A DNA stretch of 64,000 nt from Miscanthus floridulus (lineage: Eukaryota > Streptophyta > Magnoliopsida > Poales > Poaceae). The position numbers and the translations under genes were made by a program. The stretch lies in contig NC_089581.1 of assembly GCF_019320115.1 (NCBI RefSeq), forward strand, positions 65,453,310-65,517,309. Reading direction: 5' to 3'. Numbering within the stretch: position 1 is the first letter of the stretch; each line of letters begins with the position of its first letter. Shown here piece by piece: positions 56,001-64,000 of the stretch. Under the pieces are notes generated by a model that ran no database searches, was not told the DNA's origin, and saw only the letters and a program-made list of their open reading frames with translations.

Positions 56001-58141
56001 CCTTTTCAAGTTCCTATTTAATTCATCCAAAATTTCTACATAATGTGTTCAAGACATATTTTTCTTAAATACTAGACCTAACTGTGAGTCTAAAAAAATT
56101 GGAACCATCCAATTTGGATCTACAAAACAGGAGATACAAAAATATCAAATCAGCATTCAAAACTGCATTTTTGAGCTATCCTTAGAAACAAGCAGTCATT
56201 GACGAGTGGGACCCGGCTGTCAGCCGGACCCACCGGTCAGCGAGACAAAATAGAGGAGGCGCACGCGACGGCGCGGCACACGGCGAGGCTCACCGGTGGC
56301 GGCTCCTCCGGTGAAACCAAGTGTACCAACGTGCTCCCCTAAGCAACCCGCACCGACTGGTACCAAGAACACGACCTATTCCTAACCCTAGCCTTGCCGG
56401 CGGCGAGAGCAGAGGCGGTGCGCAAGGTACGGTGGCGCTCCGACGATGGTGGCCTGCCATTGTCCCGCTCGAGCTCGGTACGAGCTCTGCAAGACCACGG
56501 CGAAGCTTCCTAGGCGAACTAGGGTTCCGAGGTGCAGTGCAGGTGCCTGGCCATGTGCGCCGGCCAGCGGCGGCGCTCTGGGTACGCCGATGAGGTCAGC
56601 GGCCCGGCGTGAATACAGCGAATCACCAAACTACATCTAGAGGGTAGAAACTATAGCTAACAGGGAAGCTCATGCTTGTGCTAGCTAGAACGGAGACGAG
56701 CCAGGCATGGCCAGTGACGGTGAGCTCGTGTATGCGGCCATGGCAGCCGTGGCGAGAGCGACCGGCCGTTCCGGCATGCACACATGGTAGCGTCTAACGT
56801 TACTCCTACCCGAGCACCAGCAAGCTAGGAGGGTACTAGGATGGTAGAGAGCTCAGCAAGAGAGGGAACAGGGAGATGGGGCCACGACGGCCGTGCGAGC
56901 GGTGGCGCTCTGGCCGGCCTCCCGCTCGAGCGCATCGCAAAATGTGGCTCACCAAACGGGGCAACACGAGCATGAAGAGGTGGAGATCGTAGAGGTGATG
57001 GTGGTGGAGCTATGGCCATGATCAATCGGACAATGGTGGTGAGGCGAGGGAGCTGGACGGAGGCGGAGCTCGCGGTGGTGCTAGCAGTGGTGTGCTCGGC
57101 CACGAGAGAGCGAGAAAAGGAAGGGAGTGAACGAGTGAGCGGGGGAAGGAGGCAGGCGGGTGCGCCTTCACGGCTTGCTAGTGCGCGGCGACGCCATGCC
57201 GGTCATGGCGCATGGCATCCATGCGGCGGCCGTGAGCTGTGGCCAGTCGGCCACGGCCGAGTCTGAACTTTTCTGAATCGGCAGCAAACGACCGACTGAC
57301 AGGACAATTTCAAGCGGTTATATCTCCCAATCCGTGCTGATCTGGCTAGAGGTGTAGTCGACAAAGTTGGAGATCTAAGTGAGTACTTCAACTTTGTCAA
57401 TTGGAGCTCCAGCTGGTTCGGCCTAGTTAAGGAGATACAAAGCTCCAAACATAGGTGGTCGAAACTAGAAAATCAGAAATGACTTAGAAAATTTTCTAAG
57501 TGTTGAGTCCACCTTCAATGCTGAATTGTGGGTCCTTTTGGAGCATGTTGTGCACTTTTTCATGACTTGGCTTCTAAACAAAGTTTGTTCCTTATTAAAT
57601 TTTCTACAACTTTGTTTTAGGTTGCTCAGACATGCAAACATCCTAAGCCACACTTTTTAAACAGTCAAACCAAAGGGTTCAGGGGTCAAATTTGGTCAAA
57701 CCATGACTTGAGAACCTAATTAGTCAAAGTGATCAACATGAACAATGTCCCAAATGACATTCTAGGTGTAACTAAGTTTCTTAAAAGAGTTTTTAGCCAC
57801 ACCATACATTGGTCACACAATAATCAAGCAAGGTATGTACTGAAACAATGAAAACACATGAAATGTTACAACTGTTTCATAGTCATGTTTCACTTGTTTC
57901 ATGAGTGTGTTGCATAGTACTAACTAACCTTGTTTCACTAAGGGAGTGGCACATGTTGCACTTAAGTGTTGCACACTTTACATTTCATAAAAGAAACAAC
58001 ACACATGAAACATAACGATATGTTGCAATGTTTCAAAGACATGTTTCATGTGATATAAGCTTGTGAATGAATGAATGATGCTCATGTCCATGAAATGCAA
58101 GTGCAAATGTGGAAGGCAAACACCTGGGGTGTTATACGTGG
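53083..58141 (-). mobile_element. Solo LTR, about 5.05 kb, inserted in the tandem repeat
   Basis: Element at 53088-58136 between TGTGG (53083-53087) and CGTGG (58137-58141), a 5 bp duplication with one difference. On the minus strand it starts TATAACACCCCAGGTG (presumably once TGTAACACCC) and ends GATTCTGTGACA. No primer site, polypurine tract or internal domain is seen, so it reads as one LTR left after recombination. Its termini resemble Tekay-type Gypsy LTRs. Small frames such as 54825-54508 (acidic, NQEEEPEVQEANEAVAAEEL) are unassigned. Confidence 0.72.
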
Positions 58142-60180
58142 CACGTGCAAGCCTAAAAAAAGTTTGAGACCAATATAACACCGGAATGCATATGAACCAC
58201 AGAAACCTTGATAACCTATGTGTATAGTCATGGTTCGATGAAATGGCACATGTACCTCTGTGAATCATGTATACTCCGCCTATGTTGAAATGGCTTGAAA
58301 TTTTTTTGGCAAGCTTGTACATGCAAATTAAGACCCCACATAGGATCTTAGGTTTTTCTGAGCAGTTTTTTTTATTTATTATATTTTTTTGTGCCGAATG
58401 AGACAAAAGAGGGTGAATTTCTTCTTGGACCCAATAGATTTTGTCATCCACCTCCACAAAATTTTTATCCCTAGGGCACATTAGAGTCTGTGTAAAAGTT
58501 TGGTACCATTCTAGATCTTTTTATGAGTAGACTCAGTTCAACCTATAATTAAACTGTCTCGTCACACGAAAATTCAATTAAACCTCAGAAAGTAGCAAAC
58601 CATCTCCGAAAAATCTCAAACTTGGTGTTTCGTTCACACGTGGAACGTGCAATCCTAAGAAAAAGTTTGAGACTAATATGACACCGGAATGCCCATGAAC
58701 CACAGAAACCTTGATAACCTATGTGTATAGTCATGGTTCGATGAAAGGGCACATGTACCTCTGTGAAGCATATATACTCCGCCTATGTCGAAATGGCTTG
58801 AAATTTTTTTGGCAAGCTTGTACATGCAAATTAAGACCCCACATAGGATCTTAGGTTTTTCTGAGCAGTTTTTTTTATTTATTATATTTTTCTGTGCCGA
58901 ATGAGACAAAAGAGGGTGAATTTCTTCTTGGACCCAATAGATTTTGTCATCCACCTCCACAAAATTTTTATCCCTAGGGCACATTAGAGTCTGTGTAAAA
59001 GTTTGGTATCATTCTGGATCTTTTCATGAGTAGACTCAGTTCAACCTATAATTAAATTGTCTCGTCACACGAAAATTCAATTAAACCTCAGAAAGTAGCA
59101 AACCATCTCCGAAAAATCTCAAACTTGGTGTTTCGTTCACACGTGGAACGTGCAATCCTAAGAAAAAGTTTGAGACTAATATGACACCGGAATGCCCATG
59201 AACCACAGAAACCTTGATAACCTATGTGTATAGTCATTGTTCGATGAAAGGGCATATGTACCTCTGTGAAGCATGTATACTCCGCCTATGTCAAAATGAC
59301 TTGAAATTTTTTTGGCAAGCTTGTACACCCAAATTAAGACTCCACACATGATCTTAGATTTTTCTGATCATTTTTTTATTTATTATATTTTTCTCTGTGC
59401 CAAATGAGACAAAATAGGGTGAATTTTATCTTGGACCCAATAGATTTTTTTCATTCACCTCCACAAAATTCTTATCCCTAGGGCACATTAGAGCCTATGT
59501 AAAAGTTTGGCACCATTCCGGATCTTTTCATGTGTAGACTCAGTTCAACCAATAATTAAACTGTCTCGTCGCGCAGAAATTCAATTAAACCTCAGAAAAT
59601 AGCAAACCATCTCTGGAAAATTCCAAACTTGGTGTTTCATTCACACATGGCACGTGCAATTCTAAGAAAAAGTTTGAGACCAATACAACACCGGAATGCC
59701 TATGAACCACAGAAACCTTAATAACCTATATGTATAGTCATGGTTCGATAAAAGGGCACATGTACCTCTGTGAAGCATATATACTCCGCCTATGTTGAAA
59801 TGGCTTGAATTTTTTTACAAGCATGTACACCTAAATTAAGACCCCACACAGGATCTTAGGTTTTTCTGATCATTTTTTTATTTATTATATTCTTCTCTGT
59901 GCCAAATGAGATAAAAGAGGGTGAATTTCATCTTGGACCCAATAGATTTTTTTTCATCCACCTCCACAAAATTCTTATCCCTAGGGCACATTAGAGCCTG
60001 TGTAAAAGTTTGGCATCATTCTAGATCTTTTCGTGGGTAGACTCAGTTCAACCTATAATTAAACGGTCTCGTCGCGTGGAAATTCAATTAAACCTCAGAA
60101 AGTAGCAAACCATCTCCGAAAAATCTCAAACTTAGTGTTTCCTTCACACGTGGCATGTGCAAGTCTGAGAATAATTTTGA
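58137..60180 (+). repeat. 503-504 bp tandem repeat array, copies 1 (end) to 5
   Basis: The anchor CTCCGCCTATGT occurs at 58274, 58777, 59280 and 59784, giving periods 503, 503 and 504. Each unit holds GAGACAAAAGAGGGTGAATTT, CCTAGGGCACATTAGAG and CCATGAACCACAGAAACC. Copies 2 and 3 are nearly identical; the outer ones are more diverged. The array ends near 60180 (ACACTGAAATG). The minus-strand frames 58481-57978 and 58984-58673 (MCPRDKNFVEVDDKIYWVQ) are repeat-derived. Confidence 0.92.
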
Positions 60181-60329
60181 GACCAATACGACACTGAAAT
60201 GTATATTTCTAATTGCACAACAAATATTACACGAATTACATGCATGACAATAATTAAACACATAAAGCCATACATATTAAAATTAGAACCCAATTAAACT
60301 ATGACCTTGAAAACCTAGCTAAATAAACA
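60181..60329. other. Short spacer after the tandem repeat
   Basis: Leads into the 3' end of the unrecognised minus-strand gene. Nothing else seen. Confidence 0.4.
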
Positions 60330-61555
60330 TTAATTACTATCGGAATCACTGTCGGGATCGATCGGGCCACGCACACTAACATGCCTCTGTAGCCATATAT
60401 GGTAGTTGATGTCACGGATTATGTATCCGCTTGTATCGATGAAGTCCAATGCCCGTATGAGTGCACTCTCTCATACCTCACAATACCAAAAGAATGGTCG
60501 GCCATAGATGTAACCTACTGAACGATCACTGCCCTTGTTAGTAATCCTTATACAGTACTAGCATCCTTCTATAGTGAGATGGCCGAGGTTTCCATTGTAG
60601 AAGTCCCAATCGTACCTGAGTTGCTCCGTAGCTTGGTCTAGAACGGCCCACAAGCCACATGCAGCATAGGTAAGGTCCTGTAGCGTAATCTGCATGCAGA
60701 GAAAAAGAAAAAAATTAGAGAATGTTATTACAATAATAAACAACAAATAACCACGACTCAGGTATAAGTGACCATTTTACCACATCCGCATGGTTGTAGC
60801 TTGCAAACCATTCGCTTGCTTGTGGGATGGGGATATCATCAGCATTCAAAGCAAGTGCCTTAAAGTGCGAGAAATCAGGCACATCATAGCAAATACATCG
60901 AAGTGCCTCTAAACAGATGCGCACGGCACTTAATTGGACGCTTATCACGTCCGGGCTCTGTATTCCCGTCTCGTGGATATGGTTCCGATGATTTGAACCC
61001 CTCACAGGGATGAAAAAAATAAGTTCACATGTCCATAGCCGACCACTTGCATTAGATGTCATGTTCTTGACGATGTCCAAGATAAAGAACTAGCTAAGTG
61101 TTGTTCGTAGCCAATCTATTATGGATATAGTCTACGACATATATGCATGCAATAATGATATTAAACTAATTACACTTATTTGTTAGCATCAAAAAACAAA
61201 AGATGTTGAAAAATATTTCATACAATAGCTGGAACAGGGAACCATGGAATGGCCACATTAGGAGCGAATGGCTCATCGCTAGGGTGGAAACCTGGTTCTT
61301 GTGGTGGGGGAGGTCCATTGTTCATACCACCTGATCGATAAAATGCAAAAAAAATATGAACATAAAATATATGCACAAAAAAATTCTTCCAAGTAAAATG
61401 TGGCAACATAATTAAATATAGATTGAATGTAAGGAATAAGAATATATATAAATGTAGAATGCAAAGAAACATGAATATAAATATAGATCAAATGAATATA
61501 GATACAATATTGGAGAAGACAACATATCAATACCATTGAAAAATGCAGGAGCCAT
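60330..61555 (-). pseudogene. Unrecognised multi-exon gene carried by a CACTA-like element
   Basis: The start is the ATG at 61555 (MAPAFFN), about 115 bp below a TATA box. Exon 1 ends after 22 nt (AATG|GTATTG). Exon 2 begins after TCGATCAG near 61333 and reads GGMNNGPPPPQEPGFHPSDE then PFAPNVAIPWFPVPAI. Exon 3 (about 61080-60765) reads DIVKNMTSNASGRLWTCELI, ISVQLSAVRICLEALRCICY and FASYNHADVVKWSLIP. The last exon (about 60690-60330) has LTYAACGLWAVLDQATEQLR, YIYGRPFFWYCEV, YHIWLQRHVSVRGPIDPDSD and stop TAA. Two in-frame stops (TAG after IEGC, TGA after WYCEV) break it. I do not recognise the family. The position behind terminal block 4 says it is a transposon gene. Confidence 0.55.
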
Positions 61556-61670
61556 GACCAAATCACATAGAGAGAGAGTGGATGTCTTGAGAAGTGAGAG
61601 TGAAACATGAGAAATGAGACTGAGAGAGTTCGTGGGTGGGTGGGATCGATGTATGTGGCTGGCAGTTTGT

Positions 61671-61678
61671 TTTATATA
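61671..61678 (-). promoter_or_regulatory. TATA box behind terminal block 4
   Basis: Minus-strand TATATAAA lies 14 bp below block 4 and about 115 bp above the ATG at 61555. A CT-rich leader (CTCTCTCTATG region) lies between. Together they look like a transposon-end promoter. Confidence 0.6.
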
Positions 61679-61691
61679 GGGGGGCATGGAC

Positions 61692-61809
61692 ATCACTGCC
61701 GGTTTTTAAATAGAACCGACAGTGAAGGTGGTAATCACTGCCGGTTTCTAAATAGAACCGATAGTGAAGGTGGCTATCACTGCCGGTTTCTAAATAGAAC
61801 CGACACTGT
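61692..61809. repeat. CACTA terminal repeat block 4
   Basis: Three tandem palindromes with period 41-42 bp: CACTGCCGGTTT(T/C)TAAATAG followed by AACCGA(C/T)AGTGAAGGTGG. In the last one the second arm has changed to GACACTGTAGG. Confidence 0.85.
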
Positions 61810-62346
61810 AGGTGCATATATGTAAATGATATATTTATTTAGATACTACAGTGGGAAAGTTTTAACAAGAATGATATATTTATTTAGATAGTAATGAAAT
61901 ACATCAAAAAATTACAAAAAAATAGAAATAAATTACATATACGATAATAAAGACCTTACACTAAAATTCCATATACGATAACAAAGACTTATTTGCGTAT
62001 AGGTCAATGTTACCATCAATGTGTATCAACACATTATAATTTAACCACCTCATGTGTACCTCAGTAGCATTCTTCTAGTACCTCATGTGTGCACCATTTT
62101 GGTGGACTACGATGCATAACGATATCTGTGGTTTGCTGTGAGAGGAAAACATTGTATCATGGCTGATAAGGCCTGACTGAAATCAACAAGCATGGAGAGG
62201 CTAGCTCCTGGCCGAGGGCCATTTTATAGGGGCTAGTAGTCGTGGTACATTTTTATTTCTGAACTAAAGTTGTCGGGGTAGGTGGAAGCAGTGTTCCAAC
62301 TATTGTGGTCATGGGAGCACTTTTGGCATGTGGGAGCATCTACACA
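61810..62346. other. Spacer between terminal blocks 4 and 5
   Basis: AT-rich on the left with a duplication of ATATATTTATTTAGATA (61828, 61871), GC-mixed on the right. A TATA-like CCTATAAAAT lies on the minus strand at 62230-62221, but no long frame follows it. A short, stop-containing frame (MHRSPPKWCTHEVLEECY) begins near 62112. Confidence 0.4.
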
Positions 62347-62461
62347 TCACTGTCGGTTTTAGTTTAAAAACTGACAGTGAATTGGGCCTTCTGTGTCAGT
62401 TTGAGCAACCGACTGTGATAGAAGCTATCACTGCCAGTTTTAAAACCAAAACCGACAGTGA
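62347..62461. repeat. CACTA terminal repeat block 5
   Basis: Palindromes CACTGTCGGTTTTAG...AAACTGACAGTG and CACTGCCAGTTTTAA...AAACCGACAGTG, with a diverged pair between (GTCAGTTTGAGCAACCGACT). It probably marks the 3' end of the element carrying the TNP2 gene to its right. Confidence 0.75.
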
Positions 62462-62550
62462 AGGGCCCTGCTGCCATCTTTTAGTAAAAAAAATATAAAA
62501 AAACATTGTTGATTTGGAGCCTGCCATCGCAGCCTTTTTATAAAAAATAT

Positions 62551-62640
62551 AAAAAAATTTGGCCCACTTGAGATTCGAGCGCAGGTCACGGGGTCGAGAG
62601 TGCGTGGCCTTAACCGCTGAGTTAGGATAGGGAGTTCGGC
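62551..62640 (-). repeat. tRNA-like Pol III module 2
   Basis: Minus strand: A box TAACTCAGCGG (62624-62614, one mismatch), 33 nt, B box GCTCGAATC (62580-62572, one mismatch), then a seven-T tract at 62557-62551. The anticodon-loop position reads CTCTCGA with U33 in place. The stems are poorly paired. Confidence 0.65.
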
Positions 62641-62706
62641 TAGAATGGTTTTATTTTTTTTCTTTTATCCCATCGTAATGCACTACTAAATAATAAATGC
62701 AAAATT

Positions 62707-62795
62707 AAAAAGTTTGGCCCGTCGGAGATTCAAGCGCGGCTCTCAGAGTACAGAGTGTGCGGCCTTAACCGCTGAGCTAGGATAGAGAGTTCGGT
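62707..62795 (-). repeat. tRNA-like Pol III module 3
   Basis: Minus strand: A box TAGCTCAGCGG (62779-62769, exact), 33 nt, B box GCTTGAATC (62735-62727, two mismatches), then TTTTT at 62711-62707. It is a tandem copy of module 2 at an offset of 155 bp; both are preceded by CCGAACTC(C/T)CTATCCTA. Confidence 0.65.
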
Positions 62796-63048
62796 TAGTT
62801 TGCTTTTCTTTATATATTTATTAATAGAAATAATGCAGTTAGTTTATATTCTAAAATAACACAAAAATTTGTGTCTTAATTATTTAATTCTATGACAATT
62901 AATTAATGGTCTATAATTATCAAATAATAGTGTTTGTGAACATCATCTTAATATTTGATTACATAGTCAATAATTAAATTGTAGAGATGCACACAAAATA
63001 TAAATTAAATATTCAGTGTGAATTACTAATACAACGTCTGCATAATGA
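62796..63048. other. AT-rich spacer downstream of the TNP2 gene
   Basis: No gene or repeat recognised. Probably the 3' untranslated part of the TNP2-type gene. Confidence 0.4.
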
Positions 63049-64000
63049 TTACATAGTTAACAATAATCTAACTATCTTTAGGTGCATCAACAATGAGATC
63101 AACGCCCCGAATGGATGCATTTTCTGATAGCTCCTGTAGTCTTCTTCGTCCGTCACTCCATCGACATCGATAATCTTCCTTTTCCCTTCGAGGACTACTT
63201 TTAGCCTTCCTTTTATCTTGTTGTCCCTTGCATAGAAGACTTGCATAACATCTCTTGCAAGGACGAAGGGGTCGTCTCTGTATGTGGTCTTAGTGAGATC
63301 AACGGTAGTGAACCCTTCGCTGTCAGTGTTGATTTCCTCGAGCCGGACCCACTAGCAGCGAAAAAGAGCTACCTTCAATGGACCATAGGCTAGCTCCCAT
63401 ATCTCCTCTATGAAACCATAGTATGTCGCCTGCACGTTGCCGTTCTCGTCGTGAGCATCAAAACGAACACCACAATTTTGGTATGTGCTCTTTCCATCTT
63501 GCTTTTTTGTGTAAAATGTGAATCCATTGATCTCATATCCTTGGTACTTAAGATATGTACTCGAAGGCCCCTTGACTAAGGCATCAAGTTGATTACCCAA
63601 CTTTATTCCAAGCAAGCGATGTCGCAACCAGCTGACAAATTTCTCCTTATGTTTTTTATCTAGCCAAGCCTGTGACCTGCTCGGATACAGAGTTTGCAGC
63701 GATTGCCTGTGCTCATCAATGTATGACATCACACCCTCGGCTTGCTGGAGAACAGTAAACTATGCCTGTCTGAAAGAAACAGGGTCGTCTACTGTAACAG
63801 ATTTCTCCCCGATCGTTCATTTGCTACGTAGTCTTCCCTCATGACGAGATTTTGGAACTTCGACCCTTTTGATGTCTAGATAATATGTGTAGAACTCAAT
63901 GGCCTCCTTCGTTGACCATCCTTCAACCATGCCCCTTCTGGCCTGAATCTGTTCCTAACATACCTCCTAAAAACTTTCATCAATCTTTCGAAAGGAAACA
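63049..64000 (-). pseudogene. CACTA TNP2-type transposase, C-terminal part (DUF4218/DUF4216 regions), partial
   Basis: The gene enters from the right edge on the minus strand. It starts with a decayed RNRFRPEG-like DUF4218 end (about 63960-63930) and WSTKEAIEFYTYYLDIKRVE. After a stop near 63817 comes KHKEKFVSWLRHRLLG (about 63645). The DUF4216 core follows: LKYQGYEINGFTFYTKKQDG (about 63555), TYQNCGVRF, YYGFIEEIWELAYGPLKVAL and FRC then TAG then WVRL (63354). A tail VMQVFYARDNKIKGRLKVVL ends at 63049. These domains form the C-terminus of En/Spm TNPD/TNP2 transposases. The catalytic domain would lie beyond the window. Several in-frame stops (63354, 63817 and others) indicate decay. Confidence 0.83.

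Noticed and set aside
57978..58984. Two similar minus-strand frames starting MCPRDKNFVEVDD
   Set aside because: Both are the same stretch of the 503 bp tandem repeat; other units have stops in this frame.
52178..62461. A single complete CACTA element with defined ends and 3 bp duplications
   Set aside because: Terminal blocks are flanked by similar AT/TA bases by virtue of the repeat itself, and no convincing 3 bp duplication could be paired by eye; left as separate blocks.

Overview
This is nuclear DNA from a grass, most likely a panicoid. It carries Stowaway and hAT-type MITEs, a Mutator-like element, an L1-type LINE, Tat-lineage Gypsy elements with antisense introns-containing ORFs, CACTA transposons and very long Tekay-like LTRs. 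There are no operons. All assignments come from reading the sequence; no database search was run.

Layout. 0-2.2 kb: a Stowaway MITE with TA duplications, then a Mutator-like element (MULE) with ~245 bp terminal inverted repeats, a 9 bp target duplication and a 30 bp minisatellite core. 2.2-10.55 kb: a decayed LINE whose reverse transcriptase is split by a 4.7 kb one-LTR Tat-type Gypsy fragment. 11.1-12.0 kb: the only convincing host gene, a three-exon WRC-domain zinc-finger gene on the minus strand. 12-15 kb: GC-rich sequence, repeats, a MITE and a possible orphan exon. 14.9-16.0 kb: the 3' end of a Copia element. 16.0-33.03 kb: a composite Tat-lineage Gypsy structure. It runs integrase tail, partial antisense ORF, abrupt joint, gag-PR-RT-RH-aRNH-IN, full antisense ORF, a tandem-repeat-rich 3' region, then the 3' LTR.

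34.87-64 kb: CACTA territory, read on the minus strand. A transposase-24/Ulp1-like gene (50.75 to 35.54 kb) is interrupted by an 11.6 kb non-coding retroelement. That retroelement has 5 bp duplications, an initiator-Met primer site and enormous LTRs (6.39 and 3.75 kb). Upstream lies a small ORF with a viroplasmin/RNase H1-N-like domain and a C-terminal membrane segment. Next come a five-copy 503 bp tandem repeat split by a 5.05 kb solo LTR, an unrecognised multi-exon ORF, and the C-terminal part of a TNP2-type transposase running off the right edge.

The least expected signal is in the CACTA zone. Five blocks of inverted CACTG(C/T)CGGTTT...AACCGACAGTG repeats occur there, some followed by TATA boxes. 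Beside two of these blocks lie four homologous tRNA-like modules. Three have both Pol III boxes separated by exactly 33 nt, all four keep the same 35 nt internal spacing, and all end in an oligo-T tract. They look like Pol III-type units carried by these transposons, in mirror-image orientation at the two sites.
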